A DNA stretch of 36,100 nucleotides from a virus (IMGVR_UViG_3300033997_000117:1-36100), one strand, 5' to 3'. Numbered from the stretch's first letter, positions 23,918-30,187 are shown. Numbers and translations: made by a program. The notes: generated by a model not told the origin, from the letters alone.

Positions 23918-23937
23918 CGGATTCCCGACTATTTCCC
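23918..23937 (-). promoter_or_regulatory. Repeated late motif, copy A (upstream of head genes)
   Basis: The minus strand reads GGGAAATAGTCGGGAATCCG. It covers the end of the HTH gene, whose stop codon is the TAG of the motif, and precedes the first head-module gene. The four copies share the core ATAGTCGGGA exactly. They are all in the same orientation and each precedes a functional block. Confidence 0.62.
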
Positions 23938-24165
23938 CATGCGAGGCAGCTGCTCGATCGGGCGATCAGTCAGGCCAAGCCACAGCGCCACCAGCCGCTC
24001 GCCGTCCGCGAACTTCGGCTCCGCGCCCTGCTTCCATCCCAGGATCGTGGACTGAGGCACGCCGATGGCTGACGACACGGCCAGCACCGGCACGCCCTTC
24101 CGGCCCAGGTCGGTCAGCACCTGGAACCAGTCGACGCGATCAGGGTCCGTCGCCAGCCGCCGCAT
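23929..24165 (-). CDS. Small HTH DNA-binding protein, candidate late regulator
   Basis: The 78-residue product starts three bases after the resolvase stop. A helix-turn-helix is seen in VLAVSSAIGVPQSTILGWKQG, followed by GERLVALWLGLT. Proteins of this kind bind DNA as small repressors or activators. It is the last gene of the replication module and abuts the first late motif, the place occupied by late regulators in lambdoid phages. That makes it a candidate for the protein acting on the four repeats (inference). Autoregulation is possible, since copy A overlaps its own stop. Confidence 0.75.
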   Translation of the reverse strand: MRRLATDPDRVDWFQVLTDLGRKGVPVLAVSSAIGVPQSTILGWKQGAEPKFADGERLVALWLGLTDRPIEQLPRMGK

Positions 24166-24167
24166 GC

Positions 24168-24764
24168 TCAGGCCGCCGCTTCGTCGCAAACGCGCGCGCG
24201 CACGCGAGACGCAGCAGGGGCAGATTCCCCCTCCCCTCCCAGCAGATGGCTTCCGAGCTGGGTGTTCTCGTGCCACAGACCGATGAGCAGCGCATCGGCT
24301 CGGCCGCTGTCCTTCTTCCTGCTCAGGGAGCGGCCTGCACTGGGGAAGCGGGCCAGGGCGAGGACTCGCGCCGCGTCCTTCGCAGTTCCCAGCAGGTGGA
24401 AGTGACGCTTCCACGTGGCCGGAGCCACCAGTTCCAGCGGGATGCCAAGCACCCGGATGGTTGCCTTCAGCTGGCCATAGCCCTCAGCGAGGCTGTGCCT
24501 GGCCTTGCCGCCCTCTGTCGGCTTGCCGTCTTTGTCGCGCATGGGTCGTGCGTGGATCCTTTCCATCGCCGCGGATACGTGGGCGCCGGGATGTGCGGTG
24601 CGCTGCTCGCGGATGAAGATGGCCACAGCGCGGGCGTCCACCTCGCTGCCCTGCCCCACGTCCATGGTCGGCATGTCCAGCACCGGGCCGGGTTCGCCGT
24701 CGATCAGGGTAAAGATCGAGCCGGTCAGGCCCGGGTCAATGCCGAAAGTGAGGCGCATGGTCAT
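24168..24764 (-). CDS. RuvC-like Holliday-junction resolvase
   Basis: The 198-residue product starts at the ATG overlapping the stop of the Ref-like gene; AAGGGGGA lies upstream. RNase H-fold nuclease residues are visible: Asp10 in GIDPGLTGS, Glu68 in AMERI, and Asp152/Asp157 in KKDSGRADALLIGLW. The segment ARHSLAEGYGQLKATIRVLGI is typical of phage RuvC-like resolvases. It would resolve branched DNA made during replication and recombination before packaging. The protein ends in a basic tail (RVRARVCDEAAA). Confidence 0.9.
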   Translation of the reverse strand: MTMRLTFGIDPGLTGSIFTLIDGEPGPVLDMPTMDVGQGSEVDARAVAIFIREQRTAHPGAHVSAAMERIHARPMRDKDGKPTEGGKARHSLAEGYGQLKATIRVLGIPLELVAPATWKRHFHLLGTAKDAARVLALARFPSAGRSLSRKKDSGRADALLIGLWHENTQLGSHLLGGEGESAPAASRVRARVCDEAAA

Positions 24765-25054
24765 CGAATCCCCCTTGTGCTGAGTAGCAGCAGTACGTTG
24801 CGAATGGTTTCGTTCAGGGCGCCTACTTCGTCGATCTTGTAGATGCGCCACATGGTGCGGCGGCCGTGCAGGCCGTTCTCGCTGCCGGTGTGGCAGTCCT
24901 GACACAGCGCCACGGTCGTGAAGTGGTCGCCCTGGTTGATGTGGTGGGCTTCCGACGGAGCCGCGCGGCCGCAGACACTGCAGGGGCAGAGCTTCACCAG
25001 CTCCATGTGCGCGCGCTCGGCGGCCGTGATGGCCTTGGCGTTCTTGGTCCTCAT
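24761..25054 (-). CDS. Ref-like HNH nuclease
   Basis: The 97-residue protein has paired zinc-binding motifs, CPCSVCG near residue 25 and CQDCH near 52. An HHINQGDHF motif lies between them, and GSENGLHGRR follows. This pattern fits the phage Ref / recombination-enhancement family, whose P1 member is a RecA-dependent nuclease. Its neighbours are NinB and a RuvC-like resolvase, with ATGA overlaps on both sides, which supports a recombination role. It is short for Ref and could be a zinc-binding relative without nuclease activity. Confidence 0.78.
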   Translation of the reverse strand: MRTKNAKAITAAERAHMELVKLCPCSVCGRAAPSEAHHINQGDHFTTVALCQDCHTGSENGLHGRRTMWRIYKIDEVGALNETIRNVLLLLSTRGIR

Positions 25055-25509
25055 GCGGCCTGCTCTGCCAGCCGCTGGTCACGCAGCGGCGCCACGTCGC
25101 GCAGCTTCACGTCGTTGTCGGTGGCCCACCACTGGGCGAAGGTGATCAGGTCGGCCATGTCGGAGACGGTCATGCGCCGGGTCTGCATGGCCAGGTTCAC
25201 GATGCTGGCGCCGTCGAGGGATGGCACGACGTCGCCCTGCTGCCGGTTGGATTCACGGGCCCAGGCATCCACGAGCAGACGCTTCCAGCCCTCCGCATCG
25301 ATGTGGCGGCCGGCCCACTTCTTCTGGTGGGCGATCTCGCCGCAGATGGCGTGGAACATCGCGTTCTGCTCGCGGCTGCGGCTTGGCTTGTGCTGTTTCA
25401 CGGTTACGCACACGTCCTGGCCCAGTTCCAGGAACGAGCAGGCGAAGTGCCAGGCTGCAGCCATGCGGGCCCGGGCATCGCCGGCGCGAAGAATGAAGGT
25501 TCCGAGCAT
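25051..25509 (-). CDS. ninB: NinB family recombination protein
   Basis: The 152-residue protein carries the NinB signature: VKQHKPSRSREQNAMFHAICGEIA, then GWKRLLVDAWARE, PSLDG, TRRMTVSDMADLITFAQWWATDNDV. Lambda NinB (Orf) binds single-stranded DNA and works with SSB as a recombination mediator. GGAGG at the end of the helicase gene lies 8 bases before the ATG. With the plus-strand RecT and exonuclease, the phage seems fully equipped for its own recombination. Confidence 0.92.
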   Translation of the reverse strand: MLGTFILRAGDARARMAAAWHFACSFLELGQDVCVTVKQHKPSRSREQNAMFHAICGEIAHQKKWAGRHIDAEGWKRLLVDAWARESNRQQGDVVPSLDGASIVNLAMQTRRMTVSDMADLITFAQWWATDNDVKLRDVAPLRDQRLAEQAA

Positions 25510-25512
25510 CGT

Positions 25513-26958
25513 TCAGTCCTCCTGCTGTCGTGCTGCAGCAACGCCGGCGAAGCCGCGCTTCTGCCTCGGGGCGGTGCCGGCGGCGGGTGCGCTGGCGCTG
25601 GTCTGCTTGGGCTCCCAGTACTCGGGAAGCGGCGAGAACCGGAAGTACTCGGGCTGGTACAGCTGCCGGACCATGCCGGGGGCGCCGTTGCGCTGGATGG
25701 CCACGATCAGCTCGGCAGTTCCCACCCAGCGGCTGTCGGGGTGATAGATCTCGTCGCGGTAGATGAAGATCACCGCGTCCGCGTCCTGCTCGATCGAGCC
25801 CGAGTCGCGCAGATCGGCGACGATGGGCCGCTTGTCCGTCCGCTTTTCCAGCTCGCGGTTGAGCTGGCTCAGCAGCAGGAACGGCACCCCGAGCTCGCTG
25901 GCGGTGAGCTTCAGCGTCCGGGTGATATCGCCAATGCCGGCCGCGCGGTTGTCGCCCTTCACTTCCATGAGCTGCAGGTAGTCGATGACGACCAGGCCCA
26001 GCGGATCGCGCGCGTGCATGCGGCGGATCTGCGCGCACACGTGTTCGACCCTGGCGCGCTTCGGCCGGCTCACGAAGATGGGCGCCTGCGACAGCCTGCG
26101 GGTCGCCTCGGATGCGTTGGCCCAATCGACGTCGTCCAGCTTGCCAGTGCGGATCCGGGTGCCGTTGATGCCTGCCTGGTTGGCCAGCATGCGGTCGCCC
26201 AGCTCTTCGGGCTGCATTTCGAAGGTGAACACCGCCACCGGCTTACGCAGGCGCAGCGCCACATGCTCGGCGATGTTGATTGCCTTGGTGGTCTTACCCA
26301 TCTTCGGGCGAGCGGCCAGGACGTACAGGCCGCCGGGCTGCAGGCCACCCAGCAGCTCGTCCAGGTCGTGGTCGCCGGTGGTCAGGCCGCTGATGCCGCC
26401 CTCGTTGTTCGCCCTCTCTCCCAGCCGGTGGAACACACGCTCCATCACCGGCGCCACCGATTCCAGGTCGCAGGGCTCGCTGTCCAGCAGGCCGCCGATG
26501 CGGGTCTGCGCGGAGCCGATCAGGTCCAGCGCGCTGCGTCCCTCGGGACTGTAGGCGGCGTCGATCAGCTCCTGGCCAGCGTCGATCAGGGCGCGGCGCT
26601 TGGCCGTCTCAGCCACAATCTCGGCATAGCCACGGACGTTGGCCGACGACGGCGTGGTGGCCGACAGCTCGATCAGGTAGGCGCCATCGCCAACCAGTTC
26701 CAGCTTGCCGCGCGATTCGAACCACTCGCCGATGGTGACGGCGTCGGCCTCGCGGCCCTTCTTCAGCACGTCCTCGATGGCCTGCCAGATCAGCTGGTGA
26801 TCGCGGCGGTAGAACTGATGCGCGGTCAGCACGTCCTGCACGTCCATCCAGGCCTGCGGCCGCAGCATCAGCCCGCCCAGCACCGCCTGTTCGGCCTCGA
26901 TGGCCTGCGGCAGCATGCGCAGCCCTTCCTCGCGGTAGAAGTCCGGCAGCGCGTTCAT
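25513..26958 (-). CDS. Replicative DNA helicase, DnaB family
   Basis: The 481-residue protein has an N-terminal DnaB domain (~12-120, LPQAIEAEQAVLGGLML). The RecA-like ATPase follows: Walker A ARPKMGKTT (216-224), catalytic Glu247 in FTFEMQ, and Walker B LVVIDYLQLM (322-331). The motif LLLSQLNRELEKR and the arginine-finger region DLRDSGSIEQDADAV come next. The C-terminal tail is low-complexity. It overlaps the initiator gene by ATGA, giving an O/P-like pair in which the initiator would load this phage-encoded helicase rather than the host's. Confidence 0.96.
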   Translation of the reverse strand: MNALPDFYREEGLRMLPQAIEAEQAVLGGLMLRPQAWMDVQDVLTAHQFYRRDHQLIWQAIEDVLKKGREADAVTIGEWFESRGKLELVGDGAYLIELSATTPSSANVRGYAEIVAETAKRRALIDAGQELIDAAYSPEGRSALDLIGSAQTRIGGLLDSEPCDLESVAPVMERVFHRLGERANNEGGISGLTTGDHDLDELLGGLQPGGLYVLAARPKMGKTTKAINIAEHVALRLRKPVAVFTFEMQPEELGDRMLANQAGINGTRIRTGKLDDVDWANASEATRRLSQAPIFVSRPKRARVEHVCAQIRRMHARDPLGLVVIDYLQLMEVKGDNRAAGIGDITRTLKLTASELGVPFLLLSQLNRELEKRTDKRPIVADLRDSGSIEQDADAVIFIYRDEIYHPDSRWVGTAELIVAIQRNGAPGMVRQLYQPEYFRFSPLPEYWEPKQTSASAPAAGTAPRQKRGFAGVAAARQQED

Positions 26959-27797
26959 TGGGTCACCTCGGACAGCGCACGGTCGGCCAGCTTGGCGATC
27001 ACCGTTTCACGCAGCAGGTACTCGAAGTCCGGTTTCCAGTTCTCGTGCCCGACACCGCCCGGCTGCCGGCCGGCGTGGAAGTCGTCATCGGCGGCCGTCT
27101 CGAAATACAGGGTCCAAAACTGCGGCGTGACCTTCTCGCTGCCAAACAGCCGCAGGCACAGCTGGCGCACGGTGGGCAGGGCCTTCTCCACGGCCTTGAT
27201 CCGTGGCTTGTTCAGCACTGTGCAGGCCGCGAGCAGCCCGTGGGGCTTGGCCATCGTGGCGTTGTACGCAGCCTGTGCGTCCTCGGCTATCTGGCGGATG
27301 CGTTCGGCCTTGGTGACCTTCGCTGCCGGCGGTGCCTGGTTGTCGCCGGTCAGCGCCAGCTGCGGCGACGAATCCGAGCGAAGCGAGGATTGTTCTTTCT
27401 CCTTTCCCTTCCCTTCCCTTCCATTCCCTTCCGGGGGTGAGGGCTCGCCGAGGCCTCGACGATCATCATCCGAATAAGCCGGATGTTTGAACGTCGGACG
27501 GTCGATTTTCTGATGCTTCTTCCATCCAGTGACGTGCAGATAGTCCTTGTCGCCCTTGGTATAGAAGGCGATCAGGGAATTCGACGACAGCTCGTCGAGC
27601 ATTCGCTGCACATCCGACGAGGAAATATCGTCAGCGGGGAAAATTTCAGCCTTGACGGTCTTCGCACTGGCAACGTGGTTGCCGGCGTCGTCGCAGAAAT
27701 TCCACAGGCCGATGAACAGCAGTCGAGCCATCGGCGAGCATTCCATCACCTGCTCGCTGGACCAAAACTCAGGCTTCACGGTACGGATTCGGGCCAT
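26955..27797 (-). CDS. Phage replication initiator (O-like)
   Basis: The 280-residue protein starts MARIRTVKPEFWSSEQV. A winged-helix-type N-terminal domain continues with ARLLFIGLWNFCDDAGN, AEIFPADDISSSDVQRMLDELSSNSLIAFY and YLHVTGWKKHQKIDRPTFKHP. This is characteristic of phage replisome organisers. A charged low-complexity linker (~105-140) is encoded by a purine-rich tract. The C-terminal domain ends in WKPDFEYLLRETVIAKLADRAL. In lambda the origin lies inside gene O; the linker tract here is the obvious place to look. The start overlaps a 27-codon gene (TGATG). Confidence 0.85.
   Translation of the reverse strand: MARIRTVKPEFWSSEQVMECSPMARLLFIGLWNFCDDAGNHVASAKTVKAEIFPADDISSSDVQRMLDELSSNSLIAFYTKGDKDYLHVTGWKKHQKIDRPTFKHPAYSDDDRRGLGEPSPPEGNGREGKGKEKEQSSLRSDSSPQLALTGDNQAPPAAKVTKAERIRQIAEDAQAAYNATMAKPHGLLAACTVLNKPRIKAVEKALPTVRQLCLRLFGSEKVTPQFWTLYFETAADDDFHAGRQPGGVGHENWKPDFEYLLRETVIAKLADRALSEVTQ
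27391..27432. repeat. Homopurine/homopyrimidine tract within the initiator gene
   Basis: On the plus strand the stretch is nearly all pyrimidine, with repeated CCCTT units. The minus strand is G-rich, with four GGG runs separated by loops of 2, 2 and 7 bases, a G-quadruplex-compatible pattern. It encodes the charged linker of the initiator. Position and unusual composition make it a candidate origin element. Protein-coding low complexity alone is the alternative. Confidence 0.55.
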
Positions 27798-27880
27798 CAC
27801 GCACCCCGCAGCAGTTGAAGCAGGGCGGCGGTGTGCCACAGCACACGCACGGCCAGCAGCGCCTTTTCAGTGGCGTCCAT
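27797..27880 (-). CDS. Very small coupled ORF (27 codons)
   Basis: MDATEKALLAVRVLWHTAAL begins a 27-residue peptide with a hydrophobic or amphipathic helix. Both ends overlap the neighbouring genes as TGATG, which is strong positional evidence that it is translated. It might be a small regulatory peptide, or simply a coupling device between the HTH gene and the initiator. No family recognised. Confidence 0.5.
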   Translation of the reverse strand: MDATEKALLAVRVLWHTAALLQLLRGA

Positions 27881-28242
27881 CAGGCGGACCTCAGCATCCC
27901 CGCCAGGCGCGCAATCTCCGAGCGCGGGTCGGGCTGTTCCAGGGCCGCCTGCAGGTCCATGTACTGGCGGATGAGATTCGAGCCGGTGGCGGCGCACAGC
28001 GACAGCACCAGGCGGGCCGGGATAGGCCGTTCACCGGTGCGCATGCGCGACACGTAGCTTTCCGACTTGCCAACGGCCGCGGCGATCGTCGCCAGCTTGT
28101 GGCCACCGGCCTGCATCGATACCGCCAGGGCCTGAGCGGCCGATTCGATCTGGCGGAGCAGCTTCTGCGGGGCATCCTTCGGCGCGCTGTGCACACCGAA
28201 TACAAGGCGGAGGTTGTCCTGTTGCTTGCCAATGCTTTCCAT
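27880..28242 (-). CDS. HTH protein in the replication operon, CII-like position
   Basis: The 120-residue protein starts MESIGKQQDNLRLVFGVHS; the upstream extension lacks a ribosome site. It contains a helix-turn-helix (LATIAAAVGKSESYVSRMRTG) followed by PARLVLSLCAATGSNLIRQY. It lies between the Cro-like gene and the replication initiator, the place of cII in lambdoid phages. A role as activator of repressor or integrase promoters is possible. Confidence is moderate for DNA binding and low for CII function. Confidence 0.72.
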   Translation of the reverse strand: MESIGKQQDNLRLVFGVHSAPKDAPQKLLRQIESAAQALAVSMQAGGHKLATIAAAVGKSESYVSRMRTGERPIPARLVLSLCAATGSNLIRQYMDLQAALEQPDPRSEIARLAGMLRSA

Positions 28243-28315
28243 GATTTGCCTTTTATTGCCAAGGGTTTGCGGGCGAAAAAGAAGGCCTCTCAGATGGAAG
28301 CCTTGAATGCCCAGG

Positions 28316-28504
28316 TCAGTTCGTAAGCCGCGATCCAACGTCGTGGATCTGAAATTCCAGTGGATCAGCGGGAAGTGCTTCGCCCTCATCCGTCAGGGTC
28401 GAAGGGTCGATGTGCGCCCATACCCCCGTAAGCGCCGTGAGCCACCGCTGCCCGGCACGGGCACCGTGGTGCCCTTCCCCGCCAAGGCGCGGTGAGGTGG
28501 TCAC
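28316..28504 (-). CDS. Possible small gene between cro-like and cII-like genes
   Basis: A GTG two bases after the Cro-like stop opens a 62-codon frame with CAGG nearby. The middle looks protein-like (RWLTALTGVWAHIDPSTLTDEG, DPLEFQIHDVGSRL). By hand count about two thirds of third positions are G/C, lower than in its neighbours. The opposite strand has an equally long ATG frame (28307-28495) ending VVPFPAKAR, with slightly better third-position GC. Operon direction favours this strand. Only one of the two is probably real. Confidence 0.42.
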   Translation of the reverse strand: MTTSPRLGGEGHHGARAGQRWLTALTGVWAHIDPSTLTDEGEALPADPLEFQIHDVGSRLTN

Positions 28505-28505
28505 G

Positions 28506-28742
28506 TCAGCCTGCCGTTTCTTGCGTTGCTTCTTCCGGCCACAGGTCAGGGCGCAGTGACTGACGTCGTACGGCCCCCTCCGTAGCGCGCTCGATTTCAA
28601 CCACGCGCTCGGCGGGGATCGTTGCCCCCTTCTCCCATTGGGAGACAAGACCCTGCGTGGCGGGTGAACCCGATGCCGTCAGCAGATCGGCGAAAGCCGA
28701 CTGCGACAGCCCCTTTTCTCGTCGGTAGGTGGCGATGTCCAT
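28506..28742 (-). CDS. Cro-like repressor (XRE/YdaS type)
   Basis: The chosen start is MDIATYRREKG, giving 78 residues; an ATG three codons upstream is possible but would lie inside the predicted -10 box. A single HTH domain is seen: EKGLSQSAFADLLTASGSPATQGLVSQWEKG. An Arg-rich RRQSLRPDLWPEE follows. It is transcribed divergently from the S24 repressor and is the first gene of the replication operon. By analogy with Cro it should bind the same operators and favour lytic growth. The predicted transcript would begin at or within a few bases of the ATG. Confidence 0.87.
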   Translation of the reverse strand: MDIATYRREKGLSQSAFADLLTASGSPATQGLVSQWEKGATIPAERVVEIERATEGAVRRQSLRPDLWPEEATQETAG

Positions 28743-28750
28743 GGGCGTCA

Positions 28751-28779
28751 TTATTAGCGCCCCTGATGTGAAAGATCAA
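28751..28779 (-). promoter_or_regulatory. Leftward lytic promoter (sigma70-like)
   Basis: The minus strand has -35 TTGATC and -10 TAATAA with a 17-bp spacer. Operators O1 and O2 overlap the -10/spacer and the -35 respectively. The start point would fall near 28744, so the Cro-like mRNA would be leaderless or nearly so. Confidence 0.7.
28753..28767. promoter_or_regulatory. Operator O1 (ATTAGCGCCCCTGAT)
   Basis: A 15-bp pseudo-palindrome with half-sites ATTAG/CTGAT around a 5-bp centre CGCCC. It overlaps the spacer and -10 of the leftward promoter. The start of O2 is 25 bp away, the same spacing as O4-O5. Confidence 0.75.
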
Positions 28780-28792
28780 TAGCGCCCCTCAT
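28778..28792. promoter_or_regulatory. Operator O2 (AATAGCGCCCCTCAT)
   Basis: Same 15-bp motif as O1 with two changes. It overlaps the -35 of the leftward promoter, just as O4 overlaps the -35 of the rightward promoter. Confidence 0.7.
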
Positions 28793-28812
28793 GGATTACT
28801 GAACCCGCCGCA

Positions 28813-28827
28813 ATTAGCGTTCCTGAT
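28813..28827. promoter_or_regulatory. Operator O3 (ATTAGCGTTCCTGAT)
   Basis: The motif has two changes in the central bases only. It ends at the base before the repressor ATG. Binding here would directly block transcription or translation start of the repressor, so it probably serves autoregulation or Cro control. Confidence 0.7.
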
Positions 28828-29553
28828 ATGGAAAACAGCCGTAAATCGAAGCCCACCCCTGCCGACGTGGCAGCTGCCGCCAGGCTGAAACTTGAATGGC
28901 AAGCACGCGCTCGAGCGCTGGGGCTCACGCAGGACCAGGTAGCCGACGAGCTGGGCATCACCCAGGGAGCCGTCAGTCAGTATCTGAACGGCAAGATCCC
29001 GATGAACTACCGGACATTGGTGGTCTTCTGCCGGCTGCTTGGCATCAACGACACGGACGTGCGAAACGATCTGCCCGAGCAGCAGCTGGTGTCACAGCCC
29101 TCCGACGCCGGTGACTGGGCGGACATCAAGGGCTATGCGCAGGCCATGGGCCTGGGCGGTGGTCCTGAAGCTCAGGAGTACGCCGAAACTCACCGCCTGA
29201 AGTTCCGCAGCGAGTCGTTGGCGAGAAAGCGCCTTCGCCCGGATGCCCTGGCCGTCATGTATGGGCGTGGCGACAGCATGGAACCACGCATTCACAGCGG
29301 GGACGCGGTTCTGTTCGACACAACAGACACTCGCCCCCGCGATGGTCACCTGTATGTAGTCATGGTCGATGGCGGCGGCGCGGCGAAGGAGTACCAGGTG
29401 AAGCGGTGCGAGGTGATCGACGACCTCGTGTTCTTCAAGGCCGATAACCCCCGCGGCGATCACAACTGGCGCAAGCCGAAGCGCATGGACAGCCCAAGGC
29501 ACCCCATCCAGGTAATTGGCCGCGTCCGCTGGATTGGGAGCTGGGAGGAATGA
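28828..29553 (+). CDS. CI-like repressor with S24 peptidase-type C-terminal domain
   Basis: The 241-residue protein has an N-terminal XRE HTH (~20-72: LGLTQDQVADELGITQGAVS). Its LexA/S24-type C-terminal domain has the catalytic Ser150 in GRGDSMEP and a candidate Lys187 (AAKEYQ), 37 residues apart as in LexA. It maintains lysogeny and is expected to respond to DNA damage through RecA. No Ala-Gly bond lies at the usual ~35 residues before the serine; the nearest is Ala94-Gly95, and the expected region reads GLGGGPEA. There is no ribosome-binding site, because an operator fills the bases before the ATG, suggesting a leaderless message as for lambda cI. Confidence 0.93.
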   Translation: MENSRKSKPTPADVAAAARLKLEWQARARALGLTQDQVADELGITQGAVSQYLNGKIPMNYRTLVVFCRLLGINDTDVRNDLPEQQLVSQPSDAGDWADIKGYAQAMGLGGGPEAQEYAETHRLKFRSESLARKRLRPDALAVMYGRGDSMEPRIHSGDAVLFDTTDTRPRDGHLYVVMVDGGGAAKEYQVKRCEVIDDLVFFKADNPRGDHNWRKPKRMDSPRHPIQVIGRVRWIGSWEE

Positions 29554-29849
29554 TTCGGGCTCTCGCCACGCGTCTTCGAGCTTGGCAGCATCGGAAGATG
29601 CTTCGGGCTGCCATTTCGGAAGTGTCTGCAGCCTGGGTCGTATGGCCAGAACAAGCCGATGCGCCGCTCGTAGAACGCGTGGGGGACTTCACAGCCGCGG
29701 CGGTTGGTGCGCTCTCGAACCGATACCCGGTCATTGCGCAGCGAAGCAGCTGGCTTGAGTTCGTGTTGGTGGCGGGAATACTTGCCGGGGGTAACCTGCC
29801 CCCCGCCCGAAGGGCTGAGGTACAGCTGGGCGTGCTGTCCTCCCTGTAA
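29550..29849 (+). CDS. Small protein co-expressed with the repressor
   Basis: The 99-residue product starts at an ATG overlapping the repressor stop (ATGA), so it should be made in the lysogen. The N-terminus is basic and helical (RALATRLRAWQHRKMLRAA). The second half has a moderately hydrophobic stretch (WLEFVLVAGILAGGNLP) that could be a membrane segment or a buried helix. No family recognised. Genes in this position often provide superinfection exclusion or other lysogenic traits; that role here is inference. There is no terminator between it and the rightward promoter. Confidence 0.7.
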   Translation: MIRALATRLRAWQHRKMLRAAISEVSAAWVVWPEQADAPLVERVGDFTAAAVGALSNRYPVIAQRSSWLEFVLVAGILAGGNLPPARRAEVQLGVLSSL

Positions 29850-29884
29850 CGGTTCCGCCGAGGTTTCAGCTCTCGCCGCGAAAT

Positions 29885-29899
29885 ATAAGCGCCCCTATT
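29885..29899. promoter_or_regulatory. Operator O4 (ATAAGCGCCCCTATT)
   Basis: Same motif as O1 with four changes in the half-sites and an identical centre. Its last two bases form the start of the TTGACA -35 box of the rightward promoter. Confidence 0.68.
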
Positions 29900-29926
29900 G
29901 ACACTGAAGATTAGCGCCCCTAATCT
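29898..29926 (+). promoter_or_regulatory. Rightward early promoter (sigma70-like)
   Basis: A consensus -35 TTGACA, a 17-bp spacer and -10 TAATCT. O4 overlaps the -35 and O5 covers the spacer and -10, so repressor binding would silence it. It would start the early operon from about 29933, leaving a ~35-nt leader. The rest of the gap (29850-29968) holds nothing else I can identify. Confidence 0.82.
29910..29924. promoter_or_regulatory. Operator O5 (ATTAGCGCCCCTAAT)
   Basis: The most symmetric copy: AAGATTAG and CTAATCTT form perfect 8-bp arms around CGCCC when flanking bases are included. This copy defines the palindrome, and probably the highest-affinity site. Confidence 0.78.
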
Positions 29927-29968
29927 TACCCCGTCGGCCCTCTTGGGCCATCCCAAACGGGGTTCACC

Positions 29969-30187
29969 ATGGAACTGCAGAACGGCAACATCGACCTGGC
30001 AGCGATCCGTTTCCAGGCCATCGCCCGCAATGAGGGCATCGTCGCCGAGGGCCGCGACGTCTTCGGCATCAACCTGACCCGCGAGCAGGCCGCTCAGCGG
30101 GTACTGGAAGCGCGCTGGGGGCACCTGCCGGAGAGGCAGGCTCACGAAGCCGCCATCCGCCACTACGAAATCGAAGTGGGGGCCTGA
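29969..30187 (+). CDS. Early small protein, first gene of the rightward operon
   Basis: The 72-residue product has GGGG 6 bases before the ATG. It has a mixed alpha/beta look (DLAAIRFQAIARNEGIVAEG, then LTREQAAQRVLEARWGHLP) and no membrane segment. First genes of early operons often encode host-takeover or regulatory proteins. No family recognised. Confidence 0.72.
   Translation: MELQNGNIDLAAIRFQAIARNEGIVAEGRDVFGINLTREQAAQRVLEARWGHLPERQAHEAAIRHYEIEVGA

Noticed and set aside
4009-23937. Late motifs read as T7-type promoters on the plus strand (CGACTAT resembles part of the T7 consensus)
   Set aside because: Direction would be antisense to every late gene, and the similarity is limited to a few bases; the minus-strand reading fits gene order better. 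Transcript mapping would decide.
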